Assembly (NCBI RefSeq): GCF_000520975.1
Contig: NZ_JACB01000016.1
Coordinates: forward strand, 1-64,000
DNA: 64,000 nt
DNA from: Aquimarina megaterium XH134
GTDB taxonomy: Bacteria; Bacteroidota; Bacteroidia; Flavobacteriales; Flavobacteriaceae
Direction of reading: 5' to 3'
Of this stretch, positions 27,224 through 37,016 are shown in pieces (positions within the stretch are counted from its first letter, which is position 1; the number at the start of each line of letters is the position of its first letter). The notes under the pieces are model-generated. The model made no database searches, was not told the origin of the DNA, and saw only the letters and a program-made list of their open reading frames with translations. The position numbers were made by a program, and so were the translations under genes.

Positions 27224-29653
27224 TTATTCTGTTCGTAAACTTTTTAAAGGTTTAATAAATACTGCTCCGATAGATTGGTAGCTTATGGTTAAAATAGCTA
27301 CTACTATTGCCAGAGTTCCTGCTATCAAAAATATTCCCCAACCCATGTTAATACGATATGCAAAATCTTCTAGCCATCGGCTCATCAAATACCAACCAAT
27401 AGGAATGGCAATACCTATTGAAATTATAATCAGTTTTAAAAAATCTAATGTCAATAACTTATATATACTCTTAAAAGGGGCTCCCAAAACCAGGCGGATA
27501 CTAATCTCCTTTTTACGTTGCTCTACCATAAAGGCAGAAAGAGCAAATAAACCAAGGCATGCCACAAGGATTGCAAACAAAGCAAAGCTGACAAAGATTT
27601 TGCCCATACGTTGTACATCTTCGTGCATTTTAGAAAAATCCTGATTTAGAAAACTGTATCTAAAGGATTGGTTAGGAACATTTGTATCCCAAATTGTAGC
27701 AATTGATTTTAATACTTCATTTATATGATCTGTTCTTAAACGTACAGAAATCATCCCTGGACTATTATTTACTGCCATTGCCAATGGCTCAATGTCATTT
27801 TTTAAGGTTTCGAAATGAAAATCTTCTACCACACCAATTATGGTCCAGGAGTGTCTTCCATTAGTTATTTTTTTTCCTAAAGGATTCTCAAAACCAAAAC
27901 TCTTAGCCATGACCTCATTAATGACCATAGCGTCGGTAGAGTCTGAAGCTAATTCTCTTGAAAAATCTCGTCCTTTTTTTATACGTATACCCAAGGTATT
28001 AATGTAGTCGTGATCTACTTCCCATCTTTGTGCAGGAACAGCTATACCATCATTTTCTTTCCCTTTTTCTTTAAAAGTATTTCCGTTTCTTTTGGTTCCT
28101 TCGATAGGTAAATAATCACTAACAGAAACTTGTTTTACTTCGGGTAATTTTAAGAGTTGATCCTTAAAGTTTTGTGTCTTATTTTCCAAACTTTCTGTGC
28201 CTTGAATAACCAGAACTTGTTCTTTATCATAACCCAGTTTTTTGTTCATAATATAATTCATCTGTTGGTATATGATTAATGTGCCGATGATAAGAACAAT
28301 GGATGTAGTAAATTGAAAAATAACCAGGCTACTTCTTAGTTTACCACTTTTACTACCTGTACTTAAACTTCCTTTCAATACATTTACTGGTCTAAAAGCA
28401 GAGAGGTAAAAAGCAGGATATAATCCGGCCAAAATCCCAATGCATAATGCCGAAAACAGTAATACGGATAAAAACCACCATTGACCCCATGGTACAATCA
28501 AAGTTTTTGAGGCAATCGTATTAAAATACGGCAGTAATACCCATGCCAGTAATACTCCCAAAACAAATGAAATGATACTAAACAAGACTGACTCGGTGAT
28601 GAACTGAGAAATTAAATTTCTCCTAAAAGCTCCTACCGTTTTTCGCAGCCCTACTTCTTTAGCACGATTTGCTGATTTGGCTGTAGATAGGTTGATAAAG
28701 TTAATACATGCCAATAGCAGAATAAATATTGCAATGGCACCAAACAACCATACAAAACGAATATCACCATGTTTTAGCCCATCACTAATATCTGTTGATT
28801 TTAGGTGGATATCGCTCACAGGTTGTAGCTTGAATTGATAGCTTTTTAGAAAATCAATTTTATCAAACCTGTTAGATTCTCTAGCTGTAGGAATCATATA
28901 ATCTTCAACAATAGAGAACATTTTTTGTTCTAATTCTTGTATATTGGTATTATCATTCACCAAAACATAAGTGTGATAATTCTGCGCACCCCAATTATGT
29001 TTTTCATAAGGATAAAAATCCCTGCCCACCATTGTCATCAGAAAGTTGTACTTAAAATGGGTGTTTTCTGGTGAATCTTTCATTACACCAGTGATTTTAT
29101 AAGGTTTCTCTGTATTATTATCTAAAATCAATGTTTTGCCAATAGCATCTCCGTTAGGGAAATATTTATCAGCTTTTGCTTGAGAGATTACTATAGTTCC
29201 TGGTTGGGATAAAACACTCTTGGTACTTCCTTGTGCAAGTGGTATTTCTAAGATTTCTAATAACTCCTGATCGGCAAAAATAAATCCATTTTCAAAAATG
29301 TTTTCTGTTTCTCCTTCTATTCGAAGCTCTTTGTTTCCGGTACCAAAAAGTTCGCTTGTAAGAAACCTCCCTGACTTTTCTATTTCAGGAAAGTCCTTTT
29401 TTAGTGCTTTAGCAAAAGGTGCAGGATAATGGGTCCATTTAATAAGTTCACCCTTATGTATTACTTCTGTATACACCCTGAAAATTTGTTTTTCAGAAAC
29501 ATAATGCTTGTCATAGCTCAATTCATCTTTGATAAAAAGTGCGATCAATACACACGCCATTATCCCAACAGCAAAACCTCCTATTTTGATGAACGTAAAC
29601 ATCTTGTCTTTTAAGATACTTCTCCAGGCTATTTTTAAATGATTTTTTAACAT
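27224..29653 (-). CDS. MacB/FtsX-type ABC permease, array member 6
   Basis: 809 residues. Start 'MLKNHLKIAWRSILKDKM', coupling segments 'ANRAKEVGLRKTVGAFR' and 'EQRKKEISIRLVLGAP'. The C terminus reads 'IKPLKSLRTE' where most siblings have 'NPxKSLRTE'. The ATG at 29653 is 23 bases after the stop of the upstream permease, one of three junctions with this exact spacing and nearly the same sequence. Confidence 0.91.
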   Translation of the reverse strand: MLKNHLKIAWRSILKDKMFTFIKIGGFAVGIMACVLIALFIKDELSYDKHYVSEKQIFRVYTEVIHKGELIKWTHYPAPFAKALKKDFPEIEKSGRFLTSELFGTGNKELRIEGETENIFENGFIFADQELLEILEIPLAQGSTKSVLSQPGTIVISQAKADKYFPNGDAIGKTLILDNNTEKPYKITGVMKDSPENTHFKYNFLMTMVGRDFYPYEKHNWGAQNYHTYVLVNDNTNIQELEQKMFSIVEDYMIPTARESNRFDKIDFLKSYQFKLQPVSDIHLKSTDISDGLKHGDIRFVWLFGAIAIFILLLACINFINLSTAKSANRAKEVGLRKTVGAFRRNLISQFITESVLFSIISFVLGVLLAWVLLPYFNTIASKTLIVPWGQWWFLSVLLFSALCIGILAGLYPAFYLSAFRPVNVLKGSLSTGSKSGKLRSSLVIFQFTTSIVLIIGTLIIYQQMNYIMNKKLGYDKEQVLVIQGTESLENKTQNFKDQLLKLPEVKQVSVSDYLPIEGTKRNGNTFKEKGKENDGIAVPAQRWEVDHDYINTLGIRIKKGRDFSRELASDSTDAMVINEVMAKSFGFENPLGKKITNGRHSWTIIGVVEDFHFETLKNDIEPLAMAVNNSPGMISVRLRTDHINEVLKSIATIWDTNVPNQSFRYSFLNQDFSKMHEDVQRMGKIFVSFALFAILVACLGLFALSAFMVEQRKKEISIRLVLGAPFKSIYKLLTLDFLKLIIISIGIAIPIGWYLMSRWLEDFAYRINMGWGIFLIAGTLAIVVAILTISYQSIGAVFIKPLKSLRTE

Positions 29654-29676
29654 AACTGTTGTTTTTAAATGATGAT

Positions 29677-32055
29677 TTATTCTTTTCGTAAGCTTTTTAT
29701 GGGATTCTGTAATACAGCAGAAACTATTTTGCTGCTCACCGAAAAAAGCACTACAAATAAGGCTAGTAATCCTGCCATAATTAGATAGACGAATTTGACA
29801 CCTTCATGATATACAAAAACATGTATTATTTTATTTGCTATGAAATAAACCGTAATAAGCCCTAATGTTGCGGCAATACAGAATAATATCATGTACTCTC
29901 TAAGTAGTATTAGAAAAATACTTTTCGCATTGGCTCCCAGTACTTTTCGTATTGCTATCATTTTTTGTTGAGTTTTTAACGAAAAGGATACCAGACTATA
30001 TAACCCAAGTACTGCCAATAGTATAGCTAACACCGAGAAAAAAATGAAAATATTGATTGTACCTTTTAATGAGTTCAAATAACTGCTGTCAAGATTGTCA
30101 TCCAAAAAGCTGAACTCAATGGGGTTTTCTGGAAAATTATTGTTAAAAAGTGTATTGACCAATGTTTGGGCTTCTGCCCTTTTATTTGAAGCTACTTTTA
30201 TGGTTACATACGAACTACCCGAGCCTTGATCCATAAAAAGAATCATAGGTGGAATTTTCTTGAATGCAGTATAATCATTAAAATCTTTTACTACACCAAT
30301 CACTTTTAAACGACCATTATCGATTTTCTTACCCAGGGCATTATTCCAGCCAAACAATTCTAATGCAGTTTGGTTTATGATACATGCACTTTGGATATCT
30401 GTAGCATAATCTTCAGAAAAATCTCTTCCTTCTATTAGCTTCATTTGGTAGGTTTTCAAGAAATTGTAATCCACACTGTGTGACCTAATCACAGCCTTTT
30501 CATTAGTTTCATTATCCTCCCAATCCATACTTTGTTGCCTTCCGCCACCAAATGGACCCGAATCTGATATAGAATAATTAAGAATATTAGGGTCTTGTAA
30601 TAATCGTTCTCCTATTGTTTTAAGTACCTCTCTGTCTTCTTTATTGGTAACATCTATAAATGATACTAATAAATCTTCTTTTACAAATCCAATATATCGT
30701 TGTTCTATATATTTAAACTGCTCTATAATAAGTATTGAAATAAATACCAGTGGTATCACTAATACTAATTGAAAAACAACCAGAGCTTTTCTTAAACCAG
30801 CACGGCGTTTAATAGACGAATTACCTTGAAGAAAAGAAGAAATCTTTAAGGATGTAAGAAAGAAAACAGGATATAAACCAGCCAAAATACCTGCCAGAAG
30901 TGAGCCAAGCATAGCATATACAAAAAATGGCCAATCCTGACTAAAAACAATAGATAAATTCTTTCCGACAATCTTATTAAACAGTGGAAGAAACAATAGC
31001 ACCAAACCTATAGCAATAATAAAAGAAATAGATACCATAACCAATGACTCGGTAATAAACTGATATCTTAAATGGCTCTTTGTACTGCCCATAACCTTTT
31101 TGATTCCTATTTCTAATTCTCTCTTCATAACCTGGGCAGTGGATGAATTTATATAATTTAACAAGCTGATTAAAGCAGTAAAAATTACAACTGCAAGAAA
31201 AAGATACAGTGTAGTAATCTCACTCCTATTTCCTCCTCCTCCTCTTACCTTAGACGTTTTCATATAAATATCTCTAATAGGTCTAAGACTAAGTAGTTCT
31301 TGAATTCCATCTTCCAGCTTAAGATGATTTGTTAAAAACCCTCTTATTTTTTCCGATACCTTGCCGATTTCTGCATTATTCCTTAGCTGAACATAAGTAG
31401 ATGCATTATTTGCACCCCACCCCGCATCGAGTGTATTTCTTGTAATGGTTTCATATGAGCTAAAAGATAGTAGGTAATCAATCTTTAAATGAGAATTATC
31501 GGGATAATCAGCAAATACACCAGTAACTACACAGTCATGTTTTTTATCGATACGTATTGTTTTTCCGATAATATTACTTTCTGGGGAGAGTTTTTTGGCT
31601 AATGATTCTGAAAGTACTATGCTCATTGGGTTTTCTAAAGAGCTGTTCTGGTCACCTTCTACAAATTTTAAAGTAAATAGTTTTAAAAATTCATTATCTG
31701 CAAACAATCCATTCTTTTCATGATACATTGCATCATTAACGCCCAGGTAGTTAGCAGTAATTCTTATACTGGTAGCATTAGTAATTTCAGGAATAGAGCT
31801 TTGCAATTCATCTGATAATATATAAGGTGTACTATCCCAAATATCACTTTGAATACTACTTACATATGTTCTTTCTATTCTAAAAAGTCTATCATAATCG
31901 GTATGAAATACATCATAACTATTCTCATGATTTATATAAAAAAGCATAAAAATCACCGCCGATAAACCTATGGTGAGTCCACCAATATTTACCACCGAAT
32001 ACCCTTTGTTTCTTTTTAGGTTTCGCCAAGCGATTTTGATATAGTTTTTAAACAT
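29677..32055 (-). CDS. MacB/FtsX-type ABC permease, array member 5 (divergent)
   Basis: 792 residues, the shortest of the eleven. The cytoplasmic segments differ most from the rest: 'MKRELEIGIKKVMGSTK' and 'TQQKMIAIRKVLGANAK', lacking the 'RAKE' and 'KEI' charges that siblings keep. The fourth membrane region is followed by 'SSIKRRAGLRKALVVFQL'. The first periplasmic domain ends in a glycine-rich 'RGGGGNRSE' turn. It may contact its ATPase differently or be specialised. Start ATG at 32055 with the shared leader ATCAAAAAACAACAGTT directly before it. Confidence 0.9.
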   Translation of the reverse strand: MFKNYIKIAWRNLKRNKGYSVVNIGGLTIGLSAVIFMLFYINHENSYDVFHTDYDRLFRIERTYVSSIQSDIWDSTPYILSDELQSSIPEITNATSIRITANYLGVNDAMYHEKNGLFADNEFLKLFTLKFVEGDQNSSLENPMSIVLSESLAKKLSPESNIIGKTIRIDKKHDCVVTGVFADYPDNSHLKIDYLLSFSSYETITRNTLDAGWGANNASTYVQLRNNAEIGKVSEKIRGFLTNHLKLEDGIQELLSLRPIRDIYMKTSKVRGGGGNRSEITTLYLFLAVVIFTALISLLNYINSSTAQVMKRELEIGIKKVMGSTKSHLRYQFITESLVMVSISFIIAIGLVLLFLPLFNKIVGKNLSIVFSQDWPFFVYAMLGSLLAGILAGLYPVFFLTSLKISSFLQGNSSIKRRAGLRKALVVFQLVLVIPLVFISILIIEQFKYIEQRYIGFVKEDLLVSFIDVTNKEDREVLKTIGERLLQDPNILNYSISDSGPFGGGRQQSMDWEDNETNEKAVIRSHSVDYNFLKTYQMKLIEGRDFSEDYATDIQSACIINQTALELFGWNNALGKKIDNGRLKVIGVVKDFNDYTAFKKIPPMILFMDQGSGSSYVTIKVASNKRAEAQTLVNTLFNNNFPENPIEFSFLDDNLDSSYLNSLKGTINIFIFFSVLAILLAVLGLYSLVSFSLKTQQKMIAIRKVLGANAKSIFLILLREYMILFCIAATLGLITVYFIANKIIHVFVYHEGVKFVYLIMAGLLALFVVLFSVSSKIVSAVLQNPIKSLRKE

Positions 32056-32104
32056 AACTGTTGTTTTTTGATATTGATTAGCACCTTTAGCACTAGATGA
32101 TGAT

Positions 32105-34534
32105 TTATTCTGTTCGCAAGCTTTTTACCGGATTGGCAGTTGCTGCTTTAAATGCCTGTACACAGACAGTTAATATTGTAATACCCATAGTAATAGCACC
32201 TGCTAAGGCAAAAATCCACCAGCTAATCGAAATTCTATATGCAAAACCTTGTAACCAGTCTTCCATATAATAATATGCAAGAGGAGTAGCTATGAGTAAT
32301 GCTATAAGTACCAGTTGTACAAAATCTTTAGTAAGCATATTAATCACATTCCCTACGCTCGCACCTAATACTTTTCGAATTCCTATTTCTTTTTTCTTCT
32401 GCTCTGCCATAAAGGAAATCAGTCCAAATAAACCTAAACAACTGATTAAAATAGCCAAACAGGTAAATACAATTGATATTTGACTTAGTCGTTTTTCTTC
32501 AACAAATAATTTTCCGACTTCCTTATCAACAAAGGTGTACACAAAGGGTGTACTAGGATTTATCGATGTCCAGCTACGATCTAGATTAGCTAACAAGGTT
32601 TTAAAATCTGTAGTTTCTGTTTTAACGATAAGCCATCCTGGTTCACTATCATTGAAAAGTAAGATCGGAGCTATTGATTCTTTTAACGAGGCAAAATGAT
32701 AATCGGCTACAACCCCTACAATTTCAAACACAGAAGTTTCTCCTTCATATGTTTGTATCAATTTAGAAGTTAATGCGTTATCGATATCGATATCAAATGC
32801 ATCAATAGTAGCTTTATTAACGATAACCTGAGTACTATCATTAGCCCGTAAATCACGACCAACAAGCAGAGGTGTTCCTACGGTTTTAAAATAATTATCA
32901 CTAACGCCATTGTATTTAACCAATGTTTGATTTGCAGGATTTTCTCCTGGAAGGTGCAATCCCAAATCGTTCATTATATATTCTGATGGATAGTGATTAC
33001 TCCCCGCAACATCGGTAACTCCTGATACTGTTGATATTTGAGATCGCAGTGCATCAAATTTTCCTATCGCCTCATCAGTTCCTAAACGAATTGCAATAAG
33101 GTTTTCTTTGTCAAACCCCATATCTTTAGTTTGTGAATACTCTACTTGCTTATTCACTATTATTACTGCAGCTATCAAGGCAATTGATACAATAAATTGA
33201 AAGACAACTAATGCCTTACGGAAGTTCCCGCTACCTGTTGATACATTAATGGTTCCTTTAAGTACCTTAACTGGTTTAATGGCCGATAGAATCAAAGCTG
33301 GATATGCTCCGGCAAATAACCCACTAAATATGCTTAATGCCAGTAAAGGCATTAAAATTTTCAAATCAAACAAAGCAGTGTAGTGTATGTTTCCCTTGGT
33401 AAGTATATTAACAAAAGGTAATACTAAGGCTGTTATAGGAATACTTATCACTAAAGCAAATAGAGATAGTACTATTGATTCTCCTAAAAATTGACGTATT
33501 AAGGATCCTCTATTTGCACCTACCGCTTTTCTTACTCCAATTTCTTTGGCACGTTTATTTGCCCGTGCCGTACTTAGATTAATAAAGTTAATACATGCTA
33601 CTATCTGGATAAATAGAGCAAGAATAAGTAGTAAGTATAAATATTGAATATTCGAGACGGTATCAATCTGATTAGAAATTCCCTTAGAGTAAAGGTGAAT
33701 GTCTTTAACTTTTTGTAATAATAACGCTTTATCAAAGCCTACCGCTGCCAAATTTTGTGCTCCACGATTTTGCAAAAATGCAGGTAATTTTGCTTGCAGT
33801 TGCTTCTCATTAGACCCAGGCAACAATTTTACATAACTATGCACAAAATTCTGAGTTGCAAAGTTTTGTTCATTTCTTACAAACTCTCCCAACCCAGGAG
33901 AATTCATACTTAAAATATAATTTGGATTAAGATGAGATTTTGTGATGTTATCTTCAAAAACCCCTGTAATGGTCAAAATTGATTCATCCTCACCACTGCC
34001 TAAAACCAAATTTTTGTGTAACGCTTGCTCAGCACCAAATAATTTTTTAGCTAATGTAGCAGAAAGGACAACAGTATTAGGATTTACCAGTGCACCAGTA
34101 GCGTTACCTTCTTTAAAAGAATAACTGAATAGATTAAAAAACGTTGGATCTGCCAAATACCCACGAGATTCATAATAGCTTTCTTTACTATCCTGAACTC
34201 GCAATAACGCATCATTACCTTCACCAAAATATACAATACGACAAGCTTCTTGTACTTCTGGAAAATCTTCCTTTAAAGCAAAAGCTATAGGAGGAGAACT
34301 TGTAGCTGCATTAAAATCTGCACCACCATTACCATTACCCGTAATTACAGTTCTTATTCTATAAAGAGATTCGGCATTTTCATGATGTGTATCATAACCC
34401 AATTGAGCAAATACATATACTATGATACTTAGACAGCAAACGGTACCTACAGTAAGGCCTAGTAGGTTTATACTTGTCTGAAGTTTATTTTTTGTAAGAC
34501 TTCTCCAGGCTATTTTTAAGTGATTTTTTAGCAT
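32105..34534 (-). CDS. MacB/FtsX-type ABC permease, array member 4
   Basis: 809 residues. Start 'MLKNHLKIAWRSLTKNK', first helix about 20-44 with two cysteines ('GTVCCLSIIVYVF'). Coupling segments 'NKRAKEIGVRKAVGANR' and 'EQKKKEIGIRKVLGASV'. The helix after the first half is alanine-rich ('SIALIAAVIIVNKQ'). The first periplasmic domain has an extra glycine-asparagine loop near residue 70. Ends 'NPVKSLRTE'. Start 23 bases after the upstream stop. Confidence 0.91.
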   Translation of the reverse strand: MLKNHLKIAWRSLTKNKLQTSINLLGLTVGTVCCLSIIVYVFAQLGYDTHHENAESLYRIRTVITGNGNGGADFNAATSSPPIAFALKEDFPEVQEACRIVYFGEGNDALLRVQDSKESYYESRGYLADPTFFNLFSYSFKEGNATGALVNPNTVVLSATLAKKLFGAEQALHKNLVLGSGEDESILTITGVFEDNITKSHLNPNYILSMNSPGLGEFVRNEQNFATQNFVHSYVKLLPGSNEKQLQAKLPAFLQNRGAQNLAAVGFDKALLLQKVKDIHLYSKGISNQIDTVSNIQYLYLLLILALFIQIVACINFINLSTARANKRAKEIGVRKAVGANRGSLIRQFLGESIVLSLFALVISIPITALVLPFVNILTKGNIHYTALFDLKILMPLLALSIFSGLFAGAYPALILSAIKPVKVLKGTINVSTGSGNFRKALVVFQFIVSIALIAAVIIVNKQVEYSQTKDMGFDKENLIAIRLGTDEAIGKFDALRSQISTVSGVTDVAGSNHYPSEYIMNDLGLHLPGENPANQTLVKYNGVSDNYFKTVGTPLLVGRDLRANDSTQVIVNKATIDAFDIDIDNALTSKLIQTYEGETSVFEIVGVVADYHFASLKESIAPILLFNDSEPGWLIVKTETTDFKTLLANLDRSWTSINPSTPFVYTFVDKEVGKLFVEEKRLSQISIVFTCLAILISCLGLFGLISFMAEQKKKEIGIRKVLGASVGNVINMLTKDFVQLVLIALLIATPLAYYYMEDWLQGFAYRISISWWIFALAGAITMGITILTVCVQAFKAATANPVKSLRTE

Positions 34535-34557
34535 AACTATCGTTTTTTGATGATGAT

Positions 34558-36993
34558 TTATTCTGTACGCAAGCTTTTTACTGGATTTGCAATTGCTGCT
34601 TTAATGCTTTGATAGCTTACAGTCAATATCGAAATCCCAACAGCGAGAAAAGCCGCCATGACTAATACCCACCCACTAATCTCTATTCGGTATGAAAAAT
34701 CTTCTAGCCACTTACTCATAGCAAACCATCCTAACGGTAGTGATACCAATATTGCTATTCCAACAAGTTTAAGAAAATCAATAGTAAGTCTATACGTAAT
34801 CTGACTTACACTAGCCCCCATCACTTTTCTAACCCCAATCTCTTTGGTTCGTTTTTCTGCATTAAATGCAGCCAGACCAAATAGCCCAAGGCAAGCAATT
34901 AGGATGGATAGAATGGTAAATATGATAAAGATCCTACCCAATCGTTGTTCTGCCTGATAGGTCGTATTGAAAGATTCATCCATGAAATAATAATCAAAAG
35001 GCTGACCTGGAGATATTTTGTTCCAGATAGTTTCAATTTGCGCTATGGTATTAGAGAAATCTCCTGCATTAAGTTTTACTGCCATTGATCCAGGACTATT
35101 ATTCAGCGAAAGGCTCAACGCATCAATATCCCTTCTTAAAGATTCATAATGAAAATCCTTAACTACTCCTACTACGGTTCTAAATATAACTTCATCTTCT
35201 TCATAATCCGATGATAATCGCATCCCAAGTGCTTCTTCTGGTGTAACTCCTAAAACAGCTACGGCCGATTCATTAAGAATTATAGCTGTAGAATCTGTAC
35301 TAAATTGTCGATTAAAGTCTCGTCCTGCAATAATTTCTAAGTTTAGAGTTGATACATAATCAAAATCAACATTCCAATCATTCATATTGATTGCTTTTTC
35401 ATGATCATCTTTGAGCCCTTCTCTATAAAATGTACTATTGCTTCGAAATGAAGGTGTTGGTAAAAAACCACTTACCGATGTGCTTTTTACCTGACTTAAT
35501 TGCTGTACTTCTTCTTTAAAAGAAGCTATTTTGTTTTCCGCAGCATATACATCATCTATAATTAAAACCTGATCTTTTGTAAATCCTAAATCCTTATTTT
35601 GGATAAATTGTAATTGTTGAAAAACAACCAGAGTACTTATAATCAAAAACACAGAAATGGCAAACTGAAAAACAACCAGAGAATTTCTGATTTTTCCTCC
35701 TCCTATACCATTTTCGGTTATACCTTTTAATGCCTGGATAGGTTTAAATTTTGACATAAAGAATGCTGGATAACTCCCTGAAAAAAGGCTTAATATTATT
35801 ACTGAAGCCAACAAAATCATCCAGAAAAATGGGTTGGCAAATGGTATAGAAATCTCTTTTCCTGAAAGCTCATTAAAAAAAGGAACCGAAATTGAAGCCA
35901 TTGTAATGGCTAATACTAATGACATAAAAGAAATCACTCCAGATTCTACCAAAAACTGTCTGATAAGCTCTGATTTATTAGAACCTAATGTTTTACGAAC
36001 TCCTACCTCTTTTGCTCTCTTAAGGGAATGAGCAGTAGATAGATTCATGAAATTAACACTTGCCAGAATAATCAAAAATAATGCGATAAAAGAAAGAATA
36101 TAAACGTTTTGAATATCGCCATTAGCACTTAATTCTGGATATCTACCAGAATGTAGATGAATATCTGTTAAGGCTATGGTGCTAAAATTAAGATAATTTC
36201 CTGAAGCCAAAAATTGCTCTTCTGTTATCCCTGGCGCATATTTTTGTACTCCGGGAATTACATAGTCTCTTAATGCAGATTCTAAAAAAGTATCAAAATC
36301 TTTGATATCTGCGCCCGGTTTCAACTTAATAAAAGTTGGATAATTATGGTTTCCCCATTCGGTAGAGGCAGCATCTTCATTTCCGGCCATCGCAATAAAA
36401 ATAGTATGGTTTCTAATGAAAGAGTTCTCTGGCATATCATCTATCACACCCACCACTGTATATGTATTGCTATTATCTAATATCATATTTTGTCCCAAAG
36501 CCTGGTTCATCCCAAAATGTTTTTCTGCAGCAGTTTTGGTTAGGATCAAAGTATTAGGTTCTTTTAGAGCTGTCTTCGGATTTCCTATCAACAAATCAAG
36601 GCCGAACATTTCGAAAAAAGTGGTATCTACATAAGTAGCTCCTACTTCTTTTATATTTAACTCGGTATCACTTTTTCTGATAAACACACTCCCCAGATTC
36701 CTAAATCGTGTGGCCAGTTCTATCTGTGGATAATCTCTTTTCATGGCTTCGGCCATAGGAGCCGATACTTCGGCATATTCTTCGGCATTTCCTCCAAATT
36801 TTACATCTACATTTATCCTATAGATACGATCAGCATCTGCAAACATTTTATCAAAACTCAATTCATCGTAGATATACAATGAAATCAATAGTCCTCCTAC
36901 CATACCAATAGCAAGACCAAATGTATTTAGGAAAGTAAAAAAGGGTTGCTTTTTAAGACTTCTCCAGGCTATTTTTAAATGATTTTTTAGCAT
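34558..36993 (-). CDS. MacB/FtsX-type ABC permease, array member 3
   Basis: 811 residues. Start 'MLKNHLKIAWRSLKKQP'; coupling segments 'LKRAKEVGVRKTLGSNK' and 'EKRTKEIGVRKVMGASV'. The second periplasmic domain keeps 'GRDFNRQFSTDSTAIILNESA' in altered form and adds an acidic stretch ('DYEEDEV') just before 'VVGVVKDFHYESL'. Ends 'NPVKSLRTE'. Both of its gene junctions are 23 bases long and nearly identical in sequence, which points to duplication by unequal crossing-over. Confidence 0.91.
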   Translation of the reverse strand: MLKNHLKIAWRSLKKQPFFTFLNTFGLAIGMVGGLLISLYIYDELSFDKMFADADRIYRINVDVKFGGNAEEYAEVSAPMAEAMKRDYPQIELATRFRNLGSVFIRKSDTELNIKEVGATYVDTTFFEMFGLDLLIGNPKTALKEPNTLILTKTAAEKHFGMNQALGQNMILDNSNTYTVVGVIDDMPENSFIRNHTIFIAMAGNEDAASTEWGNHNYPTFIKLKPGADIKDFDTFLESALRDYVIPGVQKYAPGITEEQFLASGNYLNFSTIALTDIHLHSGRYPELSANGDIQNVYILSFIALFLIILASVNFMNLSTAHSLKRAKEVGVRKTLGSNKSELIRQFLVESGVISFMSLVLAITMASISVPFFNELSGKEISIPFANPFFWMILLASVIILSLFSGSYPAFFMSKFKPIQALKGITENGIGGGKIRNSLVVFQFAISVFLIISTLVVFQQLQFIQNKDLGFTKDQVLIIDDVYAAENKIASFKEEVQQLSQVKSTSVSGFLPTPSFRSNSTFYREGLKDDHEKAINMNDWNVDFDYVSTLNLEIIAGRDFNRQFSTDSTAIILNESAVAVLGVTPEEALGMRLSSDYEEDEVIFRTVVGVVKDFHYESLRRDIDALSLSLNNSPGSMAVKLNAGDFSNTIAQIETIWNKISPGQPFDYYFMDESFNTTYQAEQRLGRIFIIFTILSILIACLGLFGLAAFNAEKRTKEIGVRKVMGASVSQITYRLTIDFLKLVGIAILVSLPLGWFAMSKWLEDFSYRIEISGWVLVMAAFLAVGISILTVSYQSIKAAIANPVKSLRTE

Positions 36994-37016
36994 AACTGTC
37001 GTTTTTTGATGATGAT